DNA of 15,791 nucleotides from an uncultured Oscillospiraceae bacterium (GTDB taxonomy: Bacteria > Bacillota > Clostridia > Oscillospirales > Acutalibacteraceae), in NCBI GenBank assembly GCA_900549055.1, contig URNB01000039.1, positions 1 to 15,791 on the forward strand, read 5' to 3'. Shown in pieces: positions 7,412 to 15,144 of this stretch; position 1 is the first letter of the stretch, and each line of letters begins with the position of its first letter. The notes under the pieces are model-generated. The model had not been told where the DNA came from. It saw nothing but the letters and a program-made list of their open reading frames with translations, and made no database searches. The translations under genes and the position numbers were made by a program.

Positions 7412-8057
7412 GCTTATAGTTATTGAGGGACTGGACGGCAGCGGGAAATCCACCCAATTAGAGCTTTTGCCGAAAAAGCTGAAAGCACGCGGAACAGACT
7501 GCCGCACCGTTTCTTTCCCGCAGTATGAAAGCGATTCAAGCGCGCTTGTAAAAATGTATCTGCGCGGCGACTTCGGCACTCACCCTGATGATGTAAACCC
7601 CTACGCCGCCTCTGCCTTTTACACGGTGGATAGATACGCCTCGTATAAATCCGTTTGGGGCGATTATTACAATGCGGGCGGAACGGTCGTTGCGGGGCGG
7701 TACACCACATCTAACGCCATTCATCAGGCTTCAAAATTAAGCCCCGATAAATGGAAACCGTTTCTTGACTGGCTTTACGATTTTGAGTATAATAAAATAG
7801 GTATTCCGCAACCCGACAGAGTAATATTTTTGGATATGCCGATCGAGGTGTCACAGGGGCTTTTAAACCGCCGCTATTCAGAGGACGGCGGCAAAAAGGA
7901 TATTCACGAAAGCGATATTGAATACCTTGAAAGCTGCAGAAAAGCGGCGCTTTTTACGGCGGAATATTCGGGCTGGATAACCGTGTCCTGCGCAAAGGAC
8001 GGCAAGCCGCGCGGAATTGAGGATATATCAGACGAAATACTTGAGAAGGTGCTTTAA
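7404..8057 (+). CDS. tmk: dTMP kinase (thymidylate kinase family)
   Basis: Phosphorylates dTMP to dTDP, the step after ThyX. Of 217 residues, the P-loop GLDGSGKS is at 9-16, the FPQY segment at 38-41, the DRY motif at 76-78, and GRYTTSNAIHQ near 98-108, where most relatives have DRY. The lid region contains NRRYSEDGG. The start codon lies within the last codons of thyX, with AGGAGA about 12 bases upstream, so the two are probably translationally coupled. The pairing gives a two-step dUMP to dTDP module. A general nucleoside-monophosphate kinase role is possible but less likely in this context. Confidence 0.88.
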   Translation: MGRLIVIEGLDGSGKSTQLELLPKKLKARGTDCRTVSFPQYESDSSALVKMYLRGDFGTHPDDVNPYAASAFYTVDRYASYKSVWGDYYNAGGTVVAGRYTTSNAIHQASKLSPDKWKPFLDWLYDFEYNKIGIPQPDRVIFLDMPIEVSQGLLNRRYSEDGGKKDIHESDIEYLESCRKAALFTAEYSGWITVSCAKDGKPRGIEDISDEILEKVL

Positions 8058-8058
8058 T

Positions 8059-8604
8059 ATGGTATATATTTTTTTGGCAAACGGCTTTGAAGAATGCGAG
8101 GCGCTTGTTCCCGTTGATATTCTGCGGCGCGGCGGAATAAAGGTTAGCACCGTCGGTGTGGGCGGCAGTGAAATAACCGGAGCACACGAAATAAGGGTCT
8201 GCTGCGATATAGGCGAAAATGAAATTAAAGAAAGCGATATGCAGGCGGCAATACTGCCCGGCGGAATGCCCGGCACAATTAACCTTGAAAAAAGCGCAGC
8301 GGTGCAAAACGCGCTTGACTATGCCGCCGAACGGGGCTTGATTATAGGTGCGATATGCGCGGCGCCCTCGGTGCTCGGGCACAAAGGGCTTTTAAAGGGG
8401 AAAAAAGCCACCTGTTTCCCCGGGTTTGAAAAGGACTTAATCGGCGCTGAATTTGCAGAAGTGCCCGCCCAGCGCGACGGCAATATTGTAACCGCCTGCG
8501 GTGCCGGAGCGGCTTTTGACTTTGGCTTTTTGCTGCTTGAAACGCTTTCAGGCGATAAGGCGGCAGCCGAGGAATTGAAAAAAACAATGCTTTATAAAAA
8601 ATAA
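8059..8604 (+). CDS. DJ-1/PfpI family protein
   Basis: Small cytoplasmic protein of the DJ-1/ThiJ/PfpI superfamily, 181 residues, the usual length for the DJ-1 branch. Glu14 in GFEECEALVPVD matches human DJ-1 Glu18, Cys100 in GAICAAPSVLGHKG matches the nucleophile-elbow Cys106, and His108 follows. LPGGMPG and the TACGAGAAFDFG segment also fit. Proposed activities in this branch (glyoxalase/deglycase, chaperone, oxidative sensing) are disputed and none can be picked here. The ATG at 8059 comes just after the tmk stop, with GAGAAGG upstream; in-frame codons back to 8017 lie inside tmk and are not used. Confidence 0.9.
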   Translation: MVYIFLANGFEECEALVPVDILRRGGIKVSTVGVGGSEITGAHEIRVCCDIGENEIKESDMQAAILPGGMPGTINLEKSAAVQNALDYAAERGLIIGAICAAPSVLGHKGLLKGKKATCFPGFEKDLIGAEFAEVPAQRDGNIVTACGAGAAFDFGFLLLETLSGDKAAAEELKKTMLYKK

Positions 8605-8623
8605 TTTTGCGGAGAGGAAAACA

Positions 8624-9805
8624 ATGGACGAAAAAAATCCCGATATTACCCCCGAAAATAATGAAAACAATAATACATTTGAGGACGATTTTGTAATAGG
8701 CAAGGGCTTTGAAATAAGCGAGGAACCCATAATGCCCGCACCCAAGAAACGCGGAGCCAAGCATTCTGCAGGCAAAAACACACTTAAAAACATTATTTGG
8801 ATTCTTTGCATAGTGGTAGTCTCCGTAGGTCTTGCCTTCGGCATAATTTTTGCGGGAGCGGACTATATGGGCATAGGCTTCGGCAGGGGCAAGGACTGTG
8901 AGGTTGTAATTGAGCATGGAATGTCGACCCGGCAGATAGCCGAGCAGCTAAAGGAGTGCGGCGCGGTTAAAATACCCATGCTTTTCAGGGTTTACGCAAA
9001 GCTAAAACACTACGACGGCAAGTTTAAATACGGGCTTTACACCTTTAATAACGAGGCGGGCTACGAGGCGCTTTCGGTTATGCTTATAGAGGAGGGCGCA
9101 AAGGCGAACAGCATTAAGGTGACTATACCTGAAATGTCCTCGGTTGATGATATTGCGAAAATTCTTGAAGAAAAGGGCATTTGCAAAAAAGCCGATTTTA
9201 TCGATGAGGTTCAGCACGGCAGCTTTGATTACGATTTTGTAAAGGATATACCTACCGAAAAGGTTTATTACAGGCTTGAAGGCTACCTTTTCCCCGAAAC
9301 ATATAATTTTTATTCATACGATTCCAAGGAGTGTGCGCACTTAGCTGTTGACCGTATGCTCAAAACGCTCGACAGCAAGCTTACCGAGGGCGTGCGGGAT
9401 AAGATCGCAAAAAGCGGCTACACGCTGCATGAGGTTATGACCTTGGCGTCAATTGTTGAGCTTGAGGCGGGCGGCAGTCCCGAGGAAATGCCGAATGTGG
9501 CGGCGGTGTTCTATAACCGCCTAAAGAGCGACGAATACCCGAAGCTGCAATCCTCACCCACACAGAAATACCCCTACGGCTCGGGCAAGTACGATACCTA
9601 TAAATCGGAAGGCTTACCGCCCGGACCCCTGTGCTCGCCGAGTGAGAACTCCATAAAAGCGGCAGCCGACCCGACTGCGAATTTCGATTACTACTACTTT
9701 GTGACCGACGCTAAAATGAAGTTTTACTATAACAAGACCTTAACCGAGCACAATAACACGATAAACCGACTTAAAAGGGAGAACAACTGGATTGGCGATA
9801 AATAA
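8624..9805 (+). CDS. mltG: Endolytic murein transglycosylase MltG
   Basis: Membrane enzyme that cuts nascent peptidoglycan glycan strands and sets their length. Of 393 residues, an acidic, Asn-rich cytoplasmic segment (1-38) is followed by a basic patch (41-54), one membrane helix (about 55-78), a LysM-like region (about 91-165), and the YceG catalytic domain. The active-site block ASIVELEAGG holds Glu279 (E. coli Glu218 equivalent), followed by NVAAVFYNRL and the late YDTYKSEGLPPGPLCSP motif. The ribosome site GGAGAGGAAA precedes the ATG. The gene overlaps the next start by 14 bases. The cytoplasmic extension is longer than in E. coli, as is common in Firmicutes. Confidence 0.95.
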   Translation: MDEKNPDITPENNENNNTFEDDFVIGKGFEISEEPIMPAPKKRGAKHSAGKNTLKNIIWILCIVVVSVGLAFGIIFAGADYMGIGFGRGKDCEVVIEHGMSTRQIAEQLKECGAVKIPMLFRVYAKLKHYDGKFKYGLYTFNNEAGYEALSVMLIEEGAKANSIKVTIPEMSSVDDIAKILEEKGICKKADFIDEVQHGSFDYDFVKDIPTEKVYYRLEGYLFPETYNFYSYDSKECAHLAVDRMLKTLDSKLTEGVRDKIAKSGYTLHEVMTLASIVELEAGGSPEEMPNVAAVFYNRLKSDEYPKLQSSPTQKYPYGSGKYDTYKSEGLPPGPLCSPSENSIKAAADPTANFDYYYFVTDAKMKFYYNKTLTEHNNTINRLKRENNWIGDK

Positions 9806-11015
9806 AATTCCCGAGCTTTTGTGCCCCGCGGGCGACCTTACGCGGCTTTGCGCTGCCGTTGATTACGGAGCGGACGCGGTTTACCTTGCGGGCGAGGAGT
9901 TCGGTATGCGCACCGCTGCTGCGAATTTCGGCGAGGAAGACCTGAAAAAAGGCATAGAATACGCCCATAGGCACGGCGTAAAGGTGCATATTGCCTGCAA
10001 TATTATACCGCACAATGAAGAAATAGCCCGCCTTCCCGATTTCTTGAAAACCGTAAACGCTTTGGGGGCGGACGCGCTTATAGCGGCAGATATAGGCACA
10101 ATAGGGCTTATAAAAAAATACGCGCCCGATACAGAGCTGCATGCCTCGGTGCAATCGGGTATATGCAATTACGAAACGGCGAACGCGTTTTACAATATGG
10201 GGGCTAAAAGGGTGGTTTTGGCAAGAGAGCTTTCTCTTGCGGAAATTGCGGAAATACGCGCAAAAACCCCGCAGGACTTAGAGCTTGAAGCCTTTGCGCA
10301 CGGCGCTATGTGCGTTTCGTTTTCGGCAAGGTGCCTGCTTTCAAGCTATATGACCGGGCGGGACGCAAACCGCGGCGACTGCGCGCAGCCCTGCCGCTGG
10401 AGCTATTCGCTTATGGAGGAAAAGCGCCCGGGGCAGTATTTTGATATTACCGAGACCGATAAGGGCACATATATTTTAAACGCGAACGACCTTTGTATGG
10501 CAGAGCAGCTTGATAAAATGGCAGCCGCCGGGGTAGACAGCATAAAAATTGAGGGCAGGGCGAAATCTCACTATTATGTAGCCGTTACCGCGAATGCCTA
10601 CCGCGGCGCGCTCGACAGCCTGAAAACCGCCGACGGCGATTGGAAATGCCCCGAATGGGTGACAGAAGAGCTTAACAAAATAAGCCACAGAACCTACTCT
10701 ACAGGCTTTTATTTCGGCACACCGCAAAACGCGCAGACCTACCAAAACGCGGGATATATACGGGATTACTCCGTAGCGGCAATAGTTGAGGGTTATGAAA
10801 ACGGCTGTATTACAGCCGTGCTCAAAAATAAATTTCTGCGCGGGCAGGAGTTTGATTGCTTAGAGCCGGGCAAGCCGCCCTTTACCGTTTCGGCAAATAC
10901 GCTTTTTGACGGCGACGGAAACGAAATAGAGGTTGCTCCCCATCCGATGATGAAGCTTAAAATTCCCTTTGACCGCCCGGTAAAGCCCGGCGCAATGCTC
11001 AGAATGAAGTATTAA
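9792..11015 (+). CDS. U32 family tRNA 5-hydroxyuridine synthesis protein (TrhP-like)
   Basis: Member of peptidase family U32, whose TrhP branch takes part in prephenate-dependent 5-hydroxyuridine formation at position 34 of tRNA; despite the name, proteolysis is not established. It is 407 residues long. The N-terminal ELLCPAGDLTRL and YGADAVYLAG are followed by the U32 signature region EAFAHGAMCVSFSARC and RGDCAQPCRW. Cysteines 174, 181, 197 and 235 (in ANDLC) are candidates for an Fe-S cluster. The start is TTG at 9792, inside the end of mltG, with AAGGGAGA ten bases upstream. In Bacillus subtilis the MltG homologue yrrL also precedes U32 genes (yrrN, yrrO), with a methyltransferase (yrrM) between; that gene is absent here. 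Confidence 0.85.
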   Translation: MAINKIPELLCPAGDLTRLCAAVDYGADAVYLAGEEFGMRTAAANFGEEDLKKGIEYAHRHGVKVHIACNIIPHNEEIARLPDFLKTVNALGADALIAADIGTIGLIKKYAPDTELHASVQSGICNYETANAFYNMGAKRVVLARELSLAEIAEIRAKTPQDLELEAFAHGAMCVSFSARCLLSSYMTGRDANRGDCAQPCRWSYSLMEEKRPGQYFDITETDKGTYILNANDLCMAEQLDKMAAAGVDSIKIEGRAKSHYYVAVTANAYRGALDSLKTADGDWKCPEWVTEELNKISHRTYSTGFYFGTPQNAQTYQNAGYIRDYSVAAIVEGYENGCITAVLKNKFLRGQEFDCLEPGKPPFTVSANTLFDGDGNEIEVAPHPMMKLKIPFDRPVKPGAMLRMKY

Positions 11016-11057
11016 AAAAATACCTTACGTCAATAATAAAGGCGTGAGGTGTTTTTT
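11015..11057 (+). terminator. Hairpin with U6 tract between trhP and the PBP gene, covering the PBP ribosome site
   Basis: Bases 11015-11029 pair with 11043-11057 over 15 positions with two G-T wobbles; the loop is 13 bases. The 3' arm ends in six T directly before the PBP ATG, so it reads as an intrinsic terminator on the + strand, and the A run on the 5' side makes it look bidirectional. The 3' arm also contains GTGAGGTG (11044-11051), the only good ribosome site for the PBP gene. It may therefore lower both readthrough and translation of that gene. Confidence 0.6.
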
Positions 11058-12668
11058 ATGTCTGATACGGGCTTCGGCGCGGTTTTTGCAAAGCGGGCCG
11101 CAATTTCATTTTTTATTTGCGTGGTTTTGTTTTTCAGCTGTATTTTAAGGGTGGCGGTGTCCGCTCTGACGGATTATTCCGCTGTTTTAAACCGACAAAG
11201 CAGCTATAGGCTTACCGTGGGAAAACTGCGCGGCACGATATACGACAGAAATATGGTGCCGCTTACCAATGCCGAAAGCAAAATTATAGCCGCCGTATCG
11301 CCGACACCGAGAGCAGTTACGGCTGTAAGCGGGGTACTCTACGGCGATGAGCTGCAGAGTGTGCTTGAAAGACTTAAAGGCGGAAAGCCCGTGCTTTGTG
11401 AGCTTCCGCAGGAAATAGACTGTGACGGCATTGCCTGTATGCGGGTATACACGCATAATTCCGCCGATACGCCCGCAATTCACCTTTTGGGCTATACCGA
11501 TTCGGATCTTCGCGGTATGTCGGGAATAGAAAAAGCCTATGACGGTATTTTGTACTCGGAAAAGGAGGCGGCTTTTGTATACACAAAGGACGGCAAGGGT
11601 GATATTTTAGCGGGTGTAAAGCCCGTTGCGGAGAACGACAGCTCGGTCACGGCGGGCGGGGTACTCACTACGCTTGATATAAATATTCAGGCAATAGCTG
11701 AAACGGAGGCTGAGGCAATAGATGCGGGAGCGGTTATAATAGCCGATTCAAAAACCTCCGAGATCAGAGCGGCGGTCAGCCGTCCCGATTTTGACTGCAC
11801 GGATATTGCGAAATACCTGACTGCCGATAATTCGCCCCTTTTGAACCGTGCGCTTGCTGCTTTTAATGTCGGCTCGGTTTTTAAGCCCTGCGTTGCGGCA
11901 GCGGGAATGGAGTCAGGCAAGGGGAGCTTCGGCTATAATTGCACTGGCAGCTGCAAAATAATCGACCGCGTTTTCAAGTGCCACAAGCGCTCGGGACATG
12001 GACTTATGACCCTTAAAAGCGGTCTTGCAAATTCCTGCAACACGTTTTTTTATAATTTCGCCTTCAACATAGGCGCGGACGCGGTTTTTAATATGGCTTC
12101 AAGCCTTAATTTCGGTAAAAGCTTTGATATATGCGAGGGAATAGCAAGCGCGGCGGGCAGCCTGCCACAGAGAGAAAGCCTTGATAATATAGCCTACCTT
12201 GCAAATTTTTCAATAGGTCAAGGCGAACTGCTGCTTTCTCCCGCAGCTATGCTGACATTATACTGCGCGGCGGCATATGACGGCAGCTACGCGCTGCCCA
12301 CAGCGGTTTCGGGCACACTGTCCAGCGGCAGATTTACTCCCATGCCGGAGCGCGGCAGAACGAGGGTGATGTCCGCCAAAACCGCAAAAAAATTAAGAGA
12401 ATATTTAAGCGCGGTTATAACCGAGGGCACAGGTACGGCGGCAAGACCTAAATCCGTGAGCGCCGCGGGGAAAACCGCAACGGCGCAAACCGGTAAATAT
12501 GAAAACGGCAAAGAGATATGCGAGGGCTGGTTCTGCGGCTTTTTCCCCGCAGACGAGCCCGAATACACCGTAATAGTCTTTTCGGAAAACATCAGTAAGC
12601 AAAGTAAAAGCTGCGCGGAGATATTCGCCGGAATAGCCGACAGCGTCTGTGAGAGAATTGCAAAATAA
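11058..12668 (+). CDS. Penicillin-binding protein, class B-like transpeptidase
   Basis: Membrane-anchored enzyme that crosslinks peptidoglycan. Of 536 residues, the cytoplasmic start is short, a membrane helix runs about 12-35, and an N-terminal region with RGTIYDRN (58-65) and GMSGIEKAYD (153-162), typical of the PBP dimerisation domain, is followed by the transpeptidase domain. The active-site motifs are SVFK (Ser273, Lys276), SCN (326-328) and KTA (472-474) in GKTATAQTG; the last replaces the usual KTG. No glycosyltransferase domain is present. The class could be FtsI, SpoVD or a housekeeping PbpA type; I cannot decide. The ATG at 11058 is chosen over an in-frame GTG at 11049, which lies within the ribosome site. 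It follows mltG and trhP in the same direction. Confidence 0.9.
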   Translation: MSDTGFGAVFAKRAAISFFICVVLFFSCILRVAVSALTDYSAVLNRQSSYRLTVGKLRGTIYDRNMVPLTNAESKIIAAVSPTPRAVTAVSGVLYGDELQSVLERLKGGKPVLCELPQEIDCDGIACMRVYTHNSADTPAIHLLGYTDSDLRGMSGIEKAYDGILYSEKEAAFVYTKDGKGDILAGVKPVAENDSSVTAGGVLTTLDINIQAIAETEAEAIDAGAVIIADSKTSEIRAAVSRPDFDCTDIAKYLTADNSPLLNRALAAFNVGSVFKPCVAAAGMESGKGSFGYNCTGSCKIIDRVFKCHKRSGHGLMTLKSGLANSCNTFFYNFAFNIGADAVFNMASSLNFGKSFDICEGIASAAGSLPQRESLDNIAYLANFSIGQGELLLSPAAMLTLYCAAAYDGSYALPTAVSGTLSSGRFTPMPERGRTRVMSAKTAKKLREYLSAVITEGTGTAARPKSVSAAGKTATAQTGKYENGKEICEGWFCGFFPADEPEYTVIVFSENISKQSKSCAEIFAGIADSVCERIAK

Positions 12669-12687
12669 AAGTTTAAACCGAGTGCGG

Positions 12688-12707
12688 CGGGTGATTCGGT
12701 TCGCCCG
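12688..12707 (+). repeat. Small hairpin after the PBP gene
   Basis: CGGGTGA (12688-12694) pairs with TCGCCCG (12701-12707) over seven positions with one wobble and a six-base loop. It lies between the PBP stop and the terminator at 12725 and has no T run, so it may only stabilise the transcript end. Confidence 0.4.
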
Positions 12708-12724
12708 TAAACCACAAAATTTTT

Positions 12725-12749
12725 TGCGGCGTCATTGCCGCATTTTTTT
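12725..12749 (+). terminator. Intrinsic terminator of the thyX-PBP operon
   Basis: TGCGGC (12725-12730) and GCCGCA (12737-12742) form a perfect six-base stem with a six-base loop, followed by seven T. It lies 56 bases after the PBP stop and before the promoter of the next gene, so it closes the rightward operon. Confidence 0.85.
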
Positions 12750-12773
12750 ATTTCGAAAAAAATAAAAAAATGA

Positions 12774-12802
12774 TTGACATTACCGCTTTTGTGGAGTATT
12801 AT
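12774..12802 (+). promoter_or_regulatory. Promoter of the DeoR-MFS pair
   Basis: A perfect -35 TTGACA (12774-12779) and -10 TATTAT (12797-12802) with a 17-base spacer. Transcription would start near 12809, giving a leader under 20 bases. Confidence 0.8.
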
Positions 12803-12826
12803 GTATTTCGTTGGAGATGATTGGAA

Positions 12827-13594
12827 TTGTTTGCAAATGAGCGAATGAATTATATATGTGAGCTGCTCAAAAAGAACGGTGCGGTAACAACGGTGCAGGT
12901 AAGCCATGATCTGAATGTCTCGGTTGAAACCATACGCCGTGATTTTTTGGCGCTTGAAGAGGAAAACAGACTGTTAAGGGTGCACGGCGGCGCGGTTTTG
13001 CCGAGCGGCGGCGTTGAAAGAATGCCGCTTACCGACAGGTTGGAAATAAACCGTGAGGAAAAGCGAATTTTATCGGACGCGGCGTGCGATTTCATAAAAA
13101 ACGGCGATATCATTGCGGTGGACACAGGCAGCACCGCCGTGGAATTTGCCGAAATATTGAGCCTTCGCTTTAAAGAGCTGACCGTGATTACCCATTCGCT
13201 CGATGTTTTTGAGCGTTTGCAAAACAAAAGCGGCTTTAAAAATATATTGGTTGGCGGAATTTATCTGCCGGACGAAAAGGCGTTCTGCGGTCTTCCTGCG
13301 GTGGAAGCATATAAAATACTGCATTGCGATAAGGCGTTCATCACTCCTGCGGCGATATCACTGAAAAACGGCTTGAGCGATTGCGGCGAAAGGCTTATGA
13401 CGGTGGAGCGGCAGATGATAGAATCCGCCGATGAGATATTTGTTTTGGCTGACAGCGATAAATTTGAAAAAACCGCGCTTTACAGGCTGGCTCCCATAAG
13501 CTCGCGGTTCACCTTGGTTACGGATTCGGGACTTTCAGAGGAGCTTAAAAGTCTTTATAAGGAAAACGGCATAACGGTCGCCGCAAAGGGGTAG
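12827..13594 (+). CDS. DeoR-family transcriptional regulator
   Basis: DNA-binding regulator that usually represses sugar or nucleoside catabolism genes and responds to a phosphorylated metabolite. About 255 residues: an N-terminal winged helix-turn-helix (about 5-56, recognition segment VETIRRDF at 33-40, then RVHGGA), followed by the DeoR sensor domain with DTGST at 99-103 and the family ADSDKF segment near the C-terminus. The start is uncertain. TTG at 12827 has GGAGATGA at good spacing and gives the usual MFANER opening; TTG at 12821 is only four bases after GGAG; an ATG at 12845 would cut into the first helix. The gene ends five bases before the MFS gene, which it probably controls. Confidence 0.9.
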   Translation: MFANERMNYICELLKKNGAVTTVQVSHDLNVSVETIRRDFLALEEENRLLRVHGGAVLPSGGVERMPLTDRLEINREEKRILSDAACDFIKNGDIIAVDTGSTAVEFAEILSLRFKELTVITHSLDVFERLQNKSGFKNILVGGIYLPDEKAFCGLPAVEAYKILHCDKAFITPAAISLKNGLSDCGERLMTVERQMIESADEIFVLADSDKFEKTALYRLAPISSRFTLVTDSGLSEELKSLYKENGITVAAKG

Positions 13595-13599
13595 AGAAG

Positions 13600-14793
13600 A
13601 TGGATAAGAACACGCAAAAGGCTTGGCGAATAGGCTCTTTCTGTATTGCAACATATCTTGCAAGCTATGTAACCAGAAATATATTGAGCGTTTCCACACC
13701 GGAAATGATAAAGGAAGCGTTTTTCACAAAGGAATACACCGGTCTGCTTTCCTCGATATGCTTCATTTTTTACGCGGCGGGGCAGCTGATAAACGGCTTT
13801 ATCGGCGATCGTGTGCATCCGAAATATATGATAATAATGGGACTCGGAATCAGCAGCGTCAGCACCTTTGTCATCCCCATCTTTGATAACCGAATCCTGC
13901 ATTTTACGGCGTTTGCCCTCATCGGCTTCGGGCTTTCCATGCTTCGCGGGCCGCTTATGAAGGTGATATCCGAAAATACTGCGGCAACACACGCAAGAAT
14001 GATATGCACTCTTTTCAGCATGGCGGGCTTTGCGGGACCGCTTATTGCAAGTATATTATCCATATTTTTTAAATGGAGAGCGGTCTTCACGGCAACCGGC
14101 GTAATATCGGTTATTATTACTGTGCTTGCGGTGGCGGCGATAACGACGCTTGAAAAGCGCGGCGAAATAAAATTTGTTCCGAAGTACGATAAGGGAATCG
14201 CCGGAATTTTGAATGTCTTCAAGCTGGAGGACTTTATATTTTATATGCTCATAAGCTCAATAGGCGAGATTGCGGGCTCTTCAATAACCTTTTGGATTCC
14301 TACATACACAACAGAGCATCTCGGCTTTTCAAACGACGCCGCATCAACAATATACTCGGTTGTTTCTTTTTCCACGCTTTTCACTCCGTTTATAACCCTT
14401 CTCATATATGAGAAGCTTATAAGGAACGGTATAAAGCTTGCGCTTGTAATGTATGTTATATCCGCGGTATTCTTTATAGCGGTTCGATTCATTGCCGCCC
14501 CCGTTTTAAATGTATCAATGCTGATAATTGCAAAAATGGCGGCTGCCGCCGCTTCAAGCATCGTTTGGAGCGCATACATACCGGGGCTTGCAAGAAGCGG
14601 CAAGGTATCAAGCGCAAACGGTGTGATAGACGCGGCGGGCTATGCAATGGCGTCACTTGCGAATGTTTTGTTTTCAACCTTTGTCGGCAGACTCGGCTGG
14701 GGCGGAATCGTGAATATGTGGTATATCATAATGTTAATAGGCGCGGCGGTGTCATTCATAAAGCTCACTATGAAGAAAAAACAAAAAGCATAA
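13600..14793 (+). CDS. MFS transporter, resembling the organophosphate:phosphate antiporter (GlpT/UhpT) branch
   Basis: Membrane carrier of 397 residues with roughly 12 hydrophobic helices. By eye the first helices match GlpT: YVTRNILSVSTPEM places Arg26 where GlpT has phosphate-binding Arg45, and GQLINGFIGDRVHPK matches the conserved loop between helices 2 and 3. In helix 7 the segment GSSITFWIPTY aligns with the GlpT helix-7 segment but has Gly226 where GlpT has Arg269, so classical two-arginine phosphate binding is not kept. It shares a transcript with the DeoR-family regulator five bases upstream, with GGGG eight bases before the ATG. The substrate is unknown: a phosphorylated or anionic metabolite is possible. 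Confidence 0.85.
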   Translation: MDKNTQKAWRIGSFCIATYLASYVTRNILSVSTPEMIKEAFFTKEYTGLLSSICFIFYAAGQLINGFIGDRVHPKYMIIMGLGISSVSTFVIPIFDNRILHFTAFALIGFGLSMLRGPLMKVISENTAATHARMICTLFSMAGFAGPLIASILSIFFKWRAVFTATGVISVIITVLAVAAITTLEKRGEIKFVPKYDKGIAGILNVFKLEDFIFYMLISSIGEIAGSSITFWIPTYTTEHLGFSNDAASTIYSVVSFSTLFTPFITLLIYEKLIRNGIKLALVMYVISAVFFIAVRFIAAPVLNVSMLIIAKMAAAAASSIVWSAYIPGLARSGKVSSANGVIDAAGYAMASLANVLFSTFVGRLGWGGIVNMWYIIMLIGAAVSFIKLTMKKKQKA

Positions 14794-14797
14794 AGAT

Positions 14798-14825
14798 ACG
14801 AGCCTTCGCTTTTGCGAAGGCTCGT
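14798..14825. terminator. Bidirectional hairpin terminator between convergent genes
   Basis: A perfect 12-base stem (14798-14809 with 14814-14825) and a TTTT loop, four bases after the MFS stop and ten bases beyond the stop of the leftward DUF378 gene. T runs after it are short in both directions (TTT on +, an interrupted CTTT on -), but position and stem strength make it the likely shared terminator. Confidence 0.75.
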
Positions 14826-14835
14826 TTGGCAGAAT

Positions 14836-15045
14836 TCAGTTTGAAGCCTTTGCAACCGGCTCTTCTCTGAACAGCAGGGATATACACCATATGCCTGCAA
14901 GAGCTATAACGGTATATATAATTCGGCTGATTACGGCTGTGGCGCCGCCGAAAGCCCATGCAACCAGGTCAAACTCGAAAAGCCCGACCAGTCCCCAGTT
15001 TAAAGCGCCGATAATTACAAGGATAAGGCAAATCTTATCAAACAT
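14836..15045 (-). CDS. DUF378 family small membrane protein
   Basis: A 69-residue protein of two membrane helices (about 5-25 and 38-60) matching DUF378: the ICLILVIIGALNWGLVGLF opening with its ALNWGLVG signature, then the FDLVAWAFG segment and a second helix. The family is widespread in Firmicutes and has no established function; it is probably an inner-membrane protein. GAAGGAGTGATGAT gives a strong ribosome site with seven bases before the ATG. Stop and hairpin lie only ten bases apart. It is a single gene, convergent to the MFS gene. Confidence 0.85.
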   Translation of the reverse strand: MFDKICLILVIIGALNWGLVGLFEFDLVAWAFGGATAVISRIIYTVIALAGIWCISLLFREEPVAKASN

Positions 15046-15058
15046 ATCATCACTCCTT

Positions 15059-15079
15059 CTGCAAGGTTAGTTTTTGCAG
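15059..15079. repeat. Inverted repeat in the DUF378 leader
   Basis: CTGCAA (15059-15064) and TTGCAG (15074-15079) are perfect complements with a nine-base gap, three to four bases upstream of the GGAG of the DUF378 gene. A hairpin here could affect ribosome access. A -10-like TATAAA on the minus strand lies at 15090-15095, without a convincing -35. Confidence 0.35.
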
Positions 15080-15144
15080 AGGAAAAGCCTTTATACATTT
15101 GATTTTTCCTGTAATAATCGGCAATATTATCAAATATATCTTTT

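Noticed and set aside
8342..8917. 191-codon minus-strand frame across the DJ-1/mltG junction
   Set aside because: It covers parts of two well-recognised + strand genes and their ribosome site, with a low-complexity aromatic and basic peptide.
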